From NCBI GenBank assembly GCA_003254925.1, contig QANZ01032301.1, positions 47,873 through 111,872 of the forward strand: 64,000 nucleotides of DNA. The letters run 5' to 3'. The DNA comes from Chamaecrista fasciculata. Lineage: Eukaryota; Streptophyta; Magnoliopsida; Fabales; Fabaceae. The position numbers were made by a program, and so were the translations under genes. Numbering within the stretch: position 1 is the first letter of the stretch; each line of letters opens with the position of its first letter. This document shows, piece after piece, positions 1 through 12,330 of the stretch. Below the pieces are notes generated by a model. It made no database searches. It was given only the letters and a program-made list of their open reading frames with translations, and was not told the origin of the DNA.

Positions 1-1592
1 GTGCTCCTTGGACTCCTTCTAGCGCTCAAAGGGAACTACTGCCCCGAAATTATCATGTAGTCATACTCTGCAACTGCAAGCAATTAAGGGGGAAAAATTA
101 TATTCCTACACACGATGTGTTAACATGAAAAAAAAAAAAAAAATAAAGGAACAATGATAACAAACATAAGATTCCAACAGAACAACAGTATCAAATATGT
201 CACCCAGCATACTATATCAGGTACTATGTTATTCTTTACATACCTACATGCTACCACTGTACTCAATAATCAGCATGCAACTTAAGATGTTTTGTATATA
301 ATACCTAATCCTAAGCAAACCTAAGTCTAGATGAACAAGAAGTTTAGTTGAAGCTCAAAGATAATAAAGCAATATAATAACACAATATATCAAACACCTA
401 TGTGAATATGTTGAATATCGTAGAAATGATTGCAACGGATGGACAGAGACACAGCAGAAAAGCCAATAAGTTCATAGCTTACATGGAACCAGGCTTGAGG
501 TAAGTTTAATCTTGCAAGAAATGTCAACAGCCATTTCATCAGAAAATTTTCAAATGTTAATTGCCGGCTTGGGAATTGTTTTAATATATATATCAAATAA
601 ATTGTGTCGTGCGGAGCCCTGGAACTTAAAGAGCAAACAAAACACTGACCATCTTAACTTCCAATGGAATTTTAAAATGGGGATGACATGGATCAAACTC
701 CTGACTAACATGTCAAGAAGCATTCTGTCATAAAAGCTTTAGCCGTTAAACTATCGCAGAACAGCCTTTCTGCTTTATATGTCATCACTTGTATGCCTAA
801 AGAAACGTTTACAGAAAAAGAAATTGCAGTCACAGAATAGAAAGTTTATAAATATTAACTAGAAGTCTAGAACCTAGGCTGGAGACAAACTAGGATGAGT
901 GTGAGTGTTGCTAAAACCTCAAAAGAGGTCACAAAATGGAAGTTCAGCTTGATAAATAAAAATTAGTAAAATTGTAATGGTAATCTTAAGCAATGTTTAT
1001 CTAAATTCTCTCTCTCAAGTCTCTACTCCCGCTCAAGAAAACCAGCTTAATGACAGGCAACTTCATATTCTTATCATGTAAGTAAATTGTCCACCAGCGT
1101 TCAATCAGAATCAAACAAATGATAATGTCAACAAACATCAAATATTTACATCCATTAACCTAGCAATAGTACTTTCTATCACCACTTGATCGAAGTTTAT
1201 GCAAGGTAAAAACTTGAACATAACGTCATAAACATAATAATCCCCTTGAAGAAAGTACGAAAAAGAGCTCACTTAAACTAACAAACAATTCAACCCGTTG
1301 ACATAATACGTAAATAAGATTTGATTGCGCAGCTTCTTCTTCCTCGAAAGCATACATCATCGAGAAGGAATACATACAGTTTTAACGACCGACCAGACTC
1401 TCACACCCCCAAATGCCAAAAATAAAAACACAATGAAATTTAGCTGTTCCCAATTAACGGGGAATCTAAGAAAATCACCGCCAAATTCAAACTATGCATT
1501 CAATCGCGAAACTAAGACATTGAAGCCATCATCAATTAAGCATCAGATTCGTACAGAGTATAGACATAGATTAGTCAGACGTCATAACATAC
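1..1592 (-). other. Putative intron / unannotated stretch
   Basis: AT-rich sequence without a convincing exon. If the ATG exon at 1593-1633 is real, this is its first intron or contains small exons I cannot recognise. The first 60 bases read on the minus strand contain a short frame and an AG, but no family match was seen. Confidence 0.3.
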
Positions 1593-1633
1593 CTTTGATC
1601 TTCCTCTCTGGTTTTGGGTCCAACTTCTTCCAT
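1593..1633 (-). CDS. Probable first coding exon of an unidentified minus-strand gene (partial)
   Basis: Read on the minus strand, an ATG at 1633 in a good initiation context (GGTGG before it, G after it) opens a 41-nt exon coding MEEVGPKTREEDQ plus two bases. It ends exactly at a GTATGT donor whose first base is 1592. Upstream (1634-1850) is a short CT-rich leader and a non-repetitive promoter-like stretch. The remaining exons would lie left of 1592; nothing in 1-1590 reads as a clear continuation, so they are probably outside the window behind a long first intron. The product is not recognised. The peptide is short and this could be a chance ATG next to a donor-like site, so confidence is modest. 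Confidence 0.4.
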
Positions 1634-2679
1634 CCACCTTTCTCGCTTTGTTGAAGAAGAAGGGAGGTAGTGATTCAGTGCGGTAGCCTCCACAGACTAT
1701 AGATTTACGAATACGCATATTTCGTGTACCGTGCTACAATCACAAAATATATCAATGATAAAGTAACCTTATAGTGCCACGTCATCTCTCTCCGATGCAC
1801 ATGTTCGTAGGTGATCACGAAATCAACTAGTATAAACCCGTGCGTGCGATTTCTTCTCTCTTCCTTCTTTTAAAGCGTAATCTATATTTGCCCATCGTTT
1901 TATACTTTACAAGGAAGCTTAAAATTTTGATAAACAATTCATGTGTGAAACTTTGAACCATTGACATTGAGCTGATTAATGTATATTATTTTTTTTTCTG
2001 ATATTGTGAATGTTTTTTTCAGAATTTTAAAAGATAAAACTAAACAATAGTGATGTAGATTTTTAAGTTTGCCTATTCAAAATTTTATCTGAATGTTGTA
2101 ATTAATTAAGTAGTGGCTGAATTAGCTAATGAAGGCTCAATTAACTCACATTTCCGATCTAGTCTATATATTTATCACGAAAATGTTATTCCTTTTATGT
2201 CATTTCCATTGAAGAGTCTACATCTAATGAAGTCTCAATTAAGTATTAACTCACATTTCAAATTCTTTAAAAAAAAAAAAACTCGATATTTTGTGAACTT
2301 AGGCTTAAGTGAATAAATTTGATGATAACGTCTAAATATTGTGTCCATCCCTAAACAATCCCTCAATATATATTAGATACAAGAAGAGGCATATTGTGAG
2401 TTCGTGACCATTTAGGTAAAAGTAATATTTTTGTTCCAAAATTTTATATGGACTTTCAATTTCGTTTTTAATGTTTTTTCTTTGTCAATTTTATTTTTGA
2501 AGTTGTATATTTTGATTTTATCTTTTAATTTTACTTTAACTAAAATATTGATGATAGATTCTACGTGACTAATGACATGTAATACAAAATTGATATAACA
2601 ATAAATTTAAATTGAAAAACACGATGAAATATATTATGTTAATTTATTAAAAGAAGTTTGTCAAAGAAAAATTTGGAGC
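1634..2679. other. Intergenic, AT-rich
   Basis: The first 200 bases may be the promoter of the minus-strand exon at 1593-1633. The rest is AT-rich with no frame of note; small open frames here are not protein-like. Confidence 0.4.
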
Positions 2680-2682
2680 ATG

Positions 2683-2827
2683 AATCCACTACAGTAGATT
2701 CCCACTGCAGTGGCCTGCAGTGTAACACAGAAGAGAGGAATCAAAATGAAACGCACTGAAACAATGCGTTTCATTTAAATTTTTTATGCCTGTGTCACAC
2801 TGCAGGATCCATTGCAGTGGATCCAAC
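2683..2827. mobile_element. Palindromic MITE
   Basis: Both ends carry inverted GGATCCACTGCA / CACTGCAG-type motifs. The left arm has a TGAATCCACT...CTGCAGTGTAACACAG pattern and the right arm its complement CTGTGTCACACTGCAG...AGTGGATCCA. The middle also folds (ACGCACTGAAACAATGCGT). It is about 145 bp with no coding capacity. Two related GGATCCTCTGCA elements lie at 5529 and 28216. Confidence 0.6.
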
Positions 2828-3044
2828 CTCAAAAAATTGACCAAAATGTAAAATTTTAGATACAAAATTAAAATTTAATGTAAAGTTTAGTGACGAAAAT
2901 GATATCTTTGTCGTATTCTAGAATATATCTTTTAGTGAGTGCATTTATTTTATTCTAATATTGCCACTAGACATTAAACTCGCTAAAGTAACAATTTAAG
3001 GACCAATGGTTCAACCGAAACCTAGCCAGTGACAAATAAATTAG

Positions 3045-4549
3045 GCAAAACACCATTTTGTGCCCCTAACGTTTGCAGTGATTTTCAGTTATGCCTCTAA
3101 CGTTTCATTTTGTTCAGGCGTGCCCTCAATGTGAAACTAACGTTTCAATTATGCCCCCAATTTTGACTTAATGCCCATGTGGCAATTTTTTTTACTTATG
3201 TGTCATTTTTTTGGTCTGACTTGAATACGTGGCATGATGACTGGACATTCCTATTTTTTTTTCCACCGTGGCATGATGATTGGATTTACATTTTTGAACA
3301 TAAAAATTGAGTAAACTAGCAAATTAGTCCATGGATTTACATTTTTCATCATCATCATTCATTTTAGTCCCAAATCCTCAAAATAAAATTGTAAAGTGTC
3401 ACAAAAATCTTCCAAACATTTCAATTTAGTCCTTAAAAGTATTAAAATCCCTAAAACCTAAACTCTAAACCTTAAAACTATAAACCCTAAACCCTAAACT
3501 CTAAAATTCTAAACCCTAAAACCCTAAACCCTAAAAAATCTAATTTGAGCAATTAGGTCCCTCGCCCATTCTTATCCCATTATTCTCAATTCCCCCTCTT
3601 TTCATCATCTTCATTCATTTTAGTCTCAAATCCTCAAAATAAAATTGTAAAGTGTCTCAAAACTCTTCCAAACATTCTAATTTAGTCCTTAAAAATATTA
3701 AAAACCCTAAACTCTAAATACTAAAACTCTAAACCCCTAAATCCTAAAACCCAAAGAACATCACAATTTTTTTTTCATCTTCATCCCAAATATCACCATT
3801 ATTATCATCATAAGCTTCTTCCACCATCGTCCTCATCATCCCACCCACACACTTTCCCTTCACATACTCTTTCTTTCATGGTGGCATTCACATCATCGCT
3901 TATCGCCAAAACAGGCCTCGTTCTGTTTCCCCCATCACACCCTCAACCCCTTTTGTGTCGCAATCGAAGAACAACAAGATCTAATGGAGTGAACCTGATG
4001 GTCGCGACGGAGACTCAAAAGCGAATGGCCGAAATGGGTAAACGACGACAGCGACGACGAGTTTTGATTGTCAGTCGCGGGAATTCTCTCGGAATTTCTT
4101 CGAAATTGAAAGAAACCCCAAATTTTTGCCCCCAATTCGAATTCGAACCCTAGGAAATAAAAATTTCTCGAATTCTCGTTGAGATTCGAAGAAGCTCGTC
4201 TCAAATTGGTTGATTGATTGAGAATGTGAAATGAATGAATGAATCTTGCGACGCCCAAAATGGTCGTGAACTTGAAATCAAACCCATAAATTGAAGAATC
4301 GAGTGAGAGAATGTTTAGGGGTTAGGGTTTATAGTTTGGGGTTTAGGGTTTAGGATTTTAGGGTTTTTAATACTTTTAAGGACTAAATTGGAATGTTGGG
4401 AAGAGTTTTGGGACACTTTACAATTTTATTTTGAGGATTTGAGACCAAAATGAATGAAGATGATGAAAAGAGGGGGAATTGAGAATAATGGGATAAGAAT
4501 GGGTGAGAGACCTAATTGCTCAAATTAGATTTTTTAGGGTTTAGGGTTT
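3045..4549. mobile_element. Mutator-like (MULE-type) non-autonomous element, right end lost in gap
   Basis: The left end holds the repeat-family phrase around 3055-3130 (tandem 'cctctaacgtttc' type words). Inside, an inverted pair is clear: arm 3532-3751 is the reverse complement of arm 4338-4549, sharing the AGGACTAAATTGGAATGTT and AATTTGAGCAATTAGGTCCC words and CCCTAAA-type runs. Part of the left arm is tandemly duplicated (3350-3531). The spacer holds a 91-codon open frame at 3878-4153 that I do not recognise; it may be captured host DNA. A related arm sequence recurs in the MULE at 37422-38973. The right terminus falls in the N run, so no target duplication can be read. Confidence 0.6.
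3878..4153 (+). other. Unrecognised 91-codon frame inside the MULE-type element
   Basis: ATG to TAG frame in the spacer between the two inverted arms. It is richer in G+C than its surroundings and the middle is Arg-rich (GKRRQRRR). There is no recognised domain, and a minus-strand frame of similar length overlaps it, so neither is strongly favoured. Possible captured gene fragment of a Pack-MULE. Confidence 0.25.
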
Positions 4550-4716
4550 NNNNNNNNNNNNNNNNNNNNNNNNNNNNNNNNNNNNNNNNNNNNNNNNNNN
4601 NNNNNNNNNNNNNNNNNNNNNNNNNNNNNNNNNNNNNNNNNNNNNNNNNNNNNNNNNNNNNNNNNNNNNNNNNNNNNNNNNNNNNNNNNNNNNNNNNNNN
4701 NNNNNNNNNNNNNNNN
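4550..4716. other. Assembly gap (167 N)
   Basis: Run of N that cuts the right arm of the inverted-repeat element. Any frame across it is an artefact. Confidence 0.99.
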
Positions 4717-5526
4717 AAAAAAGGTTCAAGATTAGACCAATTCTCTATCTATTTTGGTTGATTTTACTTAGCCGTTATTGATCGGTTTTCTGGTAGAGCA
4801 ATTTTTTTCTCATTTTTTGGACGAGGTGGCCTATCCGATTTTAAAACTATGGATATTGTCATACTAGTATCTCTTTAATAAGTGCTGATTTGCTCAGGCA
4901 AAAAAAATAATAATAATAAGTTCTGATTTGCTCATTCAGAACAAAAAATGTCCGAAATTCATCCATCATCTTCATTCTTCCATGAAAAATCAAGGTGGGT
5001 TGCTGATTAGAGACTAGAGTGCTTGAGATACTGTTAAAAATGCAATTTGGAAATGTATCACTGAATGATTTTTACTTTTTTAGTGTGTGTGTGTGTGTGT
5101 GTTTTTTTTTCTTTTTTTTTTGGTCAAGGCATCACTAAATGATTGAATTGCTCCATCTAGTTGTTTGGCCTTTGATGATAAAATTGTGACTATAGAACTA
5201 TAGAAGTACATTTAGCCATTAATCACCAATAAATAATGGTGGTAGAAAAAATGTTATAAATATCATTTGCTGTCCTTTTTTTTAGCCCAAAACATTTTTT
5301 GTAATCAAAACAAACATATTTTGTCGAAAGATTTCATTTATTTCAATCCAGGACCTTTATTGGATTTGTCTGAGGTTATGACTTTTGACTTATGATAGGG
5401 CCAGTCAAACTCAAAGCCCACATGCTTACGTGTATTATTTTTAACATATTGGGCCTTGCCTTTTTTGTAATGACTTATGGTCTGTCACTCTAGTGTGACT
5501 TGAAGATGAAGAGCTGAACTAGGAGA
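4717..5526. other. Intergenic, AT-rich
   Basis: Contains a short (GT)n at about 5082-5101 and T-rich tracts. No gene seen. Confidence 0.5.
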
Positions 5527-5528
5527 GT

Positions 5529-5694
5529 GGATCCTCTGCATTGTGAAGTGTGTGCAGTTTAGAGAGAGAAAGAAAGAGTTAGAGAGAGAAAAATTTTATG
5601 GGACCCACACTTCACCAAATTTCTCTCTCTAACTCTTCCATTCTCTCTCTACACTTTATGAAAATGCACCAAAGTTAAAATGCAGAGGATCCAG
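5529..5694. mobile_element. MITE with TGGATCCTCTGCA termini
   Basis: The terminal inverted repeat TGGATCCTCTGCA ... TGCAGAGGATCCA is perfect. Inner arms AGAGAGAGAAAGAAAGAGTT and AACTCTTCCATTCTCTCTCT also pair. It is about 166 bp. A closely similar copy sits at 28216-28383. No clear target duplication was found. Confidence 0.75.
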
Positions 5695-5848
5695 GTCCGT
5701 CTAGTCACCTATATTATATAATTCTATATGCACTTTACAAATAATTAGAAGCAACATTTTTTTTATTAAACCAATAAAATAAAGAAATAACATTTTTTTA
5801 AGTGATTATATACGAATTGTTCAAACCACTAGCAAAAGTGTGATTTTA

Positions 5849-5990
5849 TTTTCTTTGTGATTGCTGTTAATGGCTTTCAAAATGGATGGCTATGAAGTTG
5901 TAATATAAGAACAGTTTTTTGGTTCACTTTGGAGTGGAGGAATAATTTTGAATTATTATAAGACAATGATTGAATATAATCTATTATTCA
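5849..5990 (+). repeat. Direct repeat, copy 1
   Basis: About 140 bp starting TTCTTTGTGATTGCTGTTAA, nearly identical to 6819-6952. It differs by a 5-base indel (TAATA) and a few substitutions. The spacing is about 970 bp. It may be a local duplication or the ends of a lost element. Confidence 0.85.
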
Positions 5991-6818
5991 TTTATTCTTT
6001 ATAAGTATATAATTGAGTTTGATGAGATTTGATTCATTGAATGTACACGTTCATTTAATACACTTTACGATATCGATCAAGCTTCCTGCGTTTGTTCTTT
6101 CCAACAAATTGCCTTTTAATTTCGATATAATATTTTCGACAATATTGTGTAGTTGTAATTTTGATTTTTGTCAAATTTAAAAGACTTTTGAGCTTAAAAT
6201 GTGATAAGTTTAACTCAATTAAAAATAAACAACCTAGCCAAAAGAAAAATAAACCAATCTTTAAAATCAAGCACTAAACTATATCTACTAAGTGCCTAGT
6301 TAGTACTACTAACTAGGCTTACAACCTATTCAGCAGTGAGCACTACAGATAAACAAAACTTCAAACTTAAGTATTTTTCAGAATATTTTTCAAATTTAGT
6401 CTTTTTTTTTTACCAAATGAGAAAATCATTGACTTTGGGGGACACATTGTTAGTGGTTTCATAAAGCACTAAATCATTTTATTCTTCAATGTCTAAAATG
6501 AAGTTATTCAAATATAAAACGTGAAAATAGAACAAACAAAGGATCTGGCTATATATATATATATATATTGCTCATTAAAATATGAATATTTACAGTTTCT
6601 CAAATACTGGTATTGCAAAATTCAAAGACGAAAATCCACAAACTATGTGGATTTATACAAATGTTCTGAGTGTTTATTTTCAGCCACTTTTTTATATGCA
6701 GAAAACAAATTGTCTGTTGCACTTCAAATGTCAGATAATGTCACATTTATCCCTATCATCGTTGTGTATTGAAAAAAATATTGGTCTTTAAATAAACTAT
6801 AGTTCAAATATAATTTTC

Positions 6819-6952
6819 TTTGTGATTGCTGTTAATGGCTTTCAAAATGGATGGCTGTGAAGTTGTAAGAACAGTTTTTTGGTTCACTTTGGAGTGGAGG
6901 AATAATTTTGAATTATTATAAGACAATGATTGAATATGATCTATTATTCATA
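6819..6952 (+). repeat. Direct repeat, copy 2
   Basis: Second copy of the repeat at 5849-5990, in the same orientation and co-linear apart from a 5-base deletion. The sequence between the copies is AT-rich and holds no gene. Confidence 0.85.
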
Positions 6953-6959
6953 TAATTCT

Positions 6960-9240
6960 TTAAAATCATCTACTCTATTTAGTATTATTTAGATATAAAC
7001 AAATAATCACATAAAAATACTTGTCAATAATAATAATAGGGTTAGAGCTAATGTTTCTGATTATTAATCGATTAGTCTCAATTTTAGATATCAAATGTTG
7101 ACAATTGCCATTGTTCAAGTTTGTACAAAACTGAAAAAACTTGTGAATACAATCATTATCTCAATCATTTTTTTTTATATTTTTTCTTACACTTTAATTG
7201 TTAGAGGTATATATTGATATACATTTACTTGTTTGATCGCTAAAAATTAGTTCGTCATGTCTTTAACAATTTCACTGAGTATTGATTGTCTAAACATGTT
7301 TTGTAAATAATAATTACAACATTGCGTAGCATGAACAACAACATTGTAAATAATAATTACAACCCCTNAACAACAAAGTAAAATTAGTCAACCCCTGCCT
7401 AGCATGAACAACAACACTAGATAGGATATCAACTGACGAAGGTGGGGTTTTGCAACCCATCCAAGAGCACTCATCCTCGTGTCATACAAATTGGCAAAAC
7501 AATCAGTTATTAAGTTAACGGATTTAGGGATCCAACTAAAGCTACAATCTTCTAAAAAATTGGAAACATAAATAAATCATCTAAAATAGACAAACGCACA
7601 CTTCCAAAAATCAGACATAATCATACTTAAAGCAACAATAATTATTTGATAAAACGTCGTCGAGGAAGCAAAACAAGAAAACGACGCTGTGGAAGAACTT
7701 GACCCAGACAAAAACTGACACTGACCACCCAAAAACCAGAACCAAACCCAGAAGCCGCCGTGGAATGCCTAGTACAGAGTCATCGCTGCAGAGAAAACCA
7801 GACCAGATCGACATCGTGGGAGTCTTGATCCAGAACGCCGCTACAACAAAACCTTAGAAACAAAATAACACTCTCATAAAGAGAGAAAAACCCTCACAAA
7901 GGAAGAATATTTTACACTAGAAAAACAAAAGAGGACCATCGCCGCTAAGACAGCGACGACTCAAAGGAGTTTCACACAATAGCGAAGAATGAGAGGAAAG
8001 GGATGACAACTAGACCTAATTTCTCACATAAATTTTTTTAAAATCGTTTTCTCTCTTAACTCTCAACTATGATTCTTGTCTACTTAATTTTTTTTTAAAA
8101 TATTACCTTTCCTGGATTTTACCCTAAAATCAATCATCATTCACATGATCTATTAATAATCCAACACTCATACTCGAGAAAAAATAAAAAATACAATTTA
8201 TTTAGTATAACATTTTCTTTATCTATAACTTCCAATAATATATAAAAAAAAACATCATTATCAATGTACTATTAAATTATTTCAATATGTATAAATCATT
8301 TTACATGGTATCATTTCAATCATACATTTTCTCAACACATTAAAATTTCAAAATATTACATTTATATATATATATAATATATATATATATATATAAATTA
8401 ATTATTGTTATGAGTATGATATGGCTTGATACCTCATTACTGATATCATATTCATTAACTTTAGACACAAACTAGAATATAAAGGATCTAAACCCACATA
8501 AACATTCTATGTTAAGAAGCATAGGTTAGATATGTTATTGATTTTAAACATATATTATTATAGCTAAACCAATTTAAATATTTGGCTTGATTTTTTTACT
8601 ATTTTGATTACTTTTTATCCAAACCAAACCAACCAACCAACATAATTGGTTTAGTTGGAATATTTTTGTGGGTTAATTCAAATCGTTACACACCCTATTA
8701 TATATGACTTAATTTGTTTTTGGTTATTCGTTGTGACATAACTAGTTAATGAAAACTGAAAATTTCAAGCAATGCTTAATTAAAACTTGAAATGAAATTT
8801 ATATAAGCACTATACAAAAAATATATAAGTAGGTTCTTCACTCCTACCTATTAAAGTCTCATGGATTTTTATACGAAAAAACTATAAAATGATAAACTTT
8901 TCACACATTGATCAACCGGATACCCAATGTCATTTGAGGAAAATTACGAATAAGTTTAGTACTTTGCATTGAATAATCCGCGTCTTTAATAATTTTTAGG
9001 AACTAGATAAACAAATATAACAATTGAAATGTTGTTAATTTACTTGTTTAAATAAGAAATAAAATTTAAGTAGAGTTTTAATATTTTTTATTTTGATATA
9101 TTTTTTTCCCAACAATTTTGATATCTTCTAAACGTAAAATAATAAATTGTCTTTTTACAGCACAATCTCTCGTGATATTATTCTTAAACATTTTTATATA
9201 CTTTTTATTACAAATTTTATGACAATTATATATATATATA
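6960..9240. other. Intergenic, AT-rich with repeat debris
   Basis: There is a patch of more balanced composition at 7600-8030 (codon-like CGCCG and GACGAC words), possibly repeat or retroelement leader debris, but without a recognisable domain on either strand. A long perfect-looking AT alternation is at about 8360-8395. A single N is at 7367. Confidence 0.4.
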
Positions 9241-9241
9241 T

Positions 9242-9408
9242 ACTAGGGGCTTTTATTACAAATATGTATGTAAAATAAATGAGGGACTAAATTGTTAACT
9301 CAGTAAAAAAAAAGGGATCAAATAATAATTTTTCTCTTATTATTAATTTTGTACTATAATTTTAAAATGTGGACGACCAGAAAGGGGTGGAGCCATATAA
9401 TATAAGAT
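9242..9408 (-). mobile_element. Decayed non-autonomous Helitron
   Basis: Reverse complemented, this starts with a TATATTATATGGCTC-type 5' end followed by CACCCCTTTCTGGTCG and ends CATACATATTTGTAATAAAAGCCCCTAG. Both ends match the better Helitron at 49296-49632 (TATATTATATGGCTCTACCCC ... CATACATATTTGCG ... GCCTCTAG). The 3' hairpin of that copy is absent here, so this is a decayed or variant member. Confidence 0.5.
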
Positions 9409-10080
9409 ATATAATGAAAAATTCAGAGATTATAAATATTTGTTGAGCAAAGGTTAGTAATTTGAAAGTATATATCCTTATTACTATTATTAAAAAAATT
9501 ACAAATTAATTAAGAATAGACCACTTCATTGTAATTCTTATGATTAATAATGGACTAAATTTTTATAAGTGGATTTTTAAGTAATTATTCCTAATTCAAT
9601 ATATGATTAAGTTTTTGATAATGTACGTCAAATAATTACAAAATGGTTATTTGTTAGAACTCACATGTTGATAGCTGTCTGAAATTAAATGTCTCTTTCA
9701 CCATTTTTACCAGCTTTAATTTCCTTCTTTCTATACAGTTATTTTCTAGTCTCACCGTTTGTTACATGTTCAAAGCTTGGCTAAAAAAAAAAAAAGGCCA
9801 AAAAGAAGTTGCATGTCACCCTTGTTGTTGTAAGCCAACATTTATAGAAAGATTTTTTTAAAATAACTAATTCACACCCCTCTTGTTAATTTTTGACTAA
9901 CAATTATTACTTGTATAAGTAATAAATGTTGGAGTGAAAGTTGCAAATTCCATAATGATAATTTTATATGCATTGTCCATCTCCTTCGCTTAGGGCAAGT
10001 ACCAATAAATTAATTATTAGTGTATGGAGTTTCAGTAACCACCATAATCTTATTAAAGAATCAAAAGTTCATATTTAATA

Positions 10081-10354
10081 CTCCTTCCGGTTCTATATAT
10101 CTAGTGTTTAAGGTTTCTACACACAGATTAAGGAAATAATTAGCCAACATAGAATGAAGAGAAAAATGAAGTAAAATGACTAAACTATCCCTATTAAATT
10201 ACTTAGAAAATGTTTATACATTTATGACTCTACTATATTTAATAGGGGTAGAATGGTAAAAAAATAATTAATGCTCTCTTGAATTTATAAAACATCAGAT
10301 ATTTTGGAACAAAAATGATTTTCTAAAACACCAGATATTCAGAACCGGAGGGAG
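10081..10354. mobile_element. Stowaway-like (Tc1/mariner-type) MITE
   Basis: Termini CTCCTTCCGGTTCTATATAT and its imperfect inverse ending CAGAACCGGAGGGAG are flanked by TA on both sides, the mariner-type target duplication. It is 274 bp and non-coding. The CTCC(C/T)TCCGG end is typical of plant Stowaway elements. Confidence 0.8.
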
Positions 10355-10979
10355 TATATATTAGAGCTACTATTTATAATAACGTCACATAGATACATTT
10401 ATATAAAGCAGATTTCCCTTATTCGTTCGATAATATTAAATTCTCTTATAAGACCTAAAGCCAATATTCACATCACCACGAGGTCTTTTTAATTTTATCA
10501 TCGCTTCATAAGAAATTTATTCTTTGTAAATCATTTCATGACAATCTCAATCTATTGAATTAGAGAAGCTGTCCTACTCTCAAGGCTTACTTATCACATA
10601 AATTTCACAAAATTGAATGTATGTCAAACTATGAACGTGAAAACAACGAGTGAAAACTTAGAATTATTAATTATAAGGAATTGTGGTAATTAATATGCAA
10701 TGTATTTATATTATAGATGTAACACGCAACAATTTGTATATATATCCAAAGATAGATAAATAAAAACCACATTAAAACCACAAAATAGAGAAAACACAAG
10801 TCACTGTCTGGATCTTGCCGGAGAAGATATTGGGGGAAGAAAAATATGTCATTAAATAATCAAAAAGTTGAAAACAGGAGAAAAAGGGGAAACTTCCTCT
10901 CTCAAATGAATTCCGTAATATGTGTTGCCATTTTAGGCACAAATGATAACTTCATCTGCATCTCTATGTTTTGGCACAT

Positions 10980-11340
10980 AATTTCAGCTAGATTACGACG
11001 TAACAACGCCTGCGACTCTTTCTCGCTCACGCCACACACGCGTCGGTGCAATTCACGCGCGGATCCTACGCTCAGTAATTGACGATCGGAATGGGGTCGG
11101 ATATCACGCGCTAGGAAGGCGCGTGGGAGGTGGAAGTGAAGTGATTTGAAGGCACACGGTGATTAGTTAAAGGAGGAAAGAAGGGAAGGACAGAGACGTG
11201 AAATGAATGGAAGGCACCGAAACTAATGAAATGATGATATTCAGAGAGAGCGTGGGAGCGTGATGACTCGTTTTTGGAGGACGCGTCATGAGCAAGACAA
11301 GGACACGTGTACGCGCCTCAGTGGCCAGGTTCACTCCCCC
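10980..11340. promoter_or_regulatory. GC-rich patch with G-box, upstream of the ERF gene
   Basis: An island clearly richer in CG than its flanks, with many CGCG words (CACGCGCTAGG, GGCGCGTGGG, GACGCGTCATG) and a CACGTG G-box at 11304-11309 within GGACACGTGTACGCG. It lies about 1 kb 5' of the ERF start and could be a distal promoter element. A (GA)n run follows at 11395-11408. Role is inferred only from composition and motifs. Confidence 0.4.
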
Positions 11341-12226
11341 TTTCGCGAACTGTCGGTCTAAAGGAACGATTCAAAAGAAGAAATTATATTATGAGAGAGA
11401 GAGAGAGACACATACACACTCACACGACCCTAGTACCGGAGCTGAGGATACTGACAATTGTTAGAATTGGTCCTTGTTATCCAACTAAAATCTAATCTCT
11501 CCTATTTCCCTCCACTCTTGTAAATTTTCGTGCTTAACACGCTCCTCTCACTCCTCTCTCTCTCTCTCTATATCTTTTTTATCCTTTTAAAAACGGTATC
11601 TTTAAATAGGTTTTTTATTAGGTAACTGTTATCTTTTACAAAAACTCATCCTGAAAAAAATAGATGAACGTCCAACATATATTTTGTTTCATTTAATTAA
11701 TTTATAACAATATTTGTACCCTGTGGTTTAATAAGAGGAGGAGAGAATCAGGATATTCAGATTTTGTTATCTTAAATAAATAATGGAGTAATAAGATAAG
11801 ATATAAGATATTGGTTGTTAAAGTAATTTGGGAATTTGAAAAAAAGCATTTAATAAGTAGGAATCAGTGGGTGTAATACACGCTGAGGAAGCAAAGGAAG
11901 TGGGGGCAAGAAGCACGATGTTAGCCGAAATAACGGCCCGTTAGGTTAAAAGCCGGCACCACATCAAGCCCTTCGCCGTTTGTCTCGAAATTCCCGCGTG
12001 CCACGTAACCCCCCTCACACCATTATCTCTTTCTTTTATTTCTCTTTGGGCGGCGGCTATCTCCTCAGTCAAATCTTTCGTTGACTCCAATTTCCTCCTT
12101 CCTTTTTCTCTCTCTATCTCACACTCACCCATCACAATTTTTTCTCCTTCCTTCCTCTTTAGTTATAATAATTAAAAAAAAAAAGAAAAGAAAATTACGC
12201 CTAAACTCCATGCCTTCTCGTGCCGT

Positions 12227-12243
12227 ATTTTATATTATATATA
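12227..12243 (+). promoter_or_regulatory. TATA-like element of the ERF gene
   Basis: A TATATTATATATA-type stretch about 90-100 bases before the chosen ATG (12331). CT-rich leader-like tracts lie around it. It argues that transcription starts near 12265-12275, so the open frame that extends upstream through this AT tract is not translated. Confidence 0.5.
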
Positions 12244-12330
12244 CCCATCCCTCCCACGACACAAACCAAAACCCAAGCTGGTGAATACGTAAGTGCTTCT
12301 TTTTCATATTTTTGTTCTTTTTTGTTGATC

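Noticed and set aside
3460-3545. CCCTAAA runs suggesting an interstitial telomere
   Set aside because: They are imperfect, short, in both orientations, and part of MULE arms (also at 37785 and 38400).
4516-4761. Frames spanning the N run
   Set aside because: Artefacts of translating an assembly gap.
8344-8400. AT palindrome as possible cruciform or origin
   Set aside because: Simple TA repeat; no supporting features.
12220-12330. Upstream extension of the ERF frame to 12220
   Set aside because: It starts with GTG, runs through the TATA-like AT tract and encodes nothing family-like; the first suitable ATG is at 12331.
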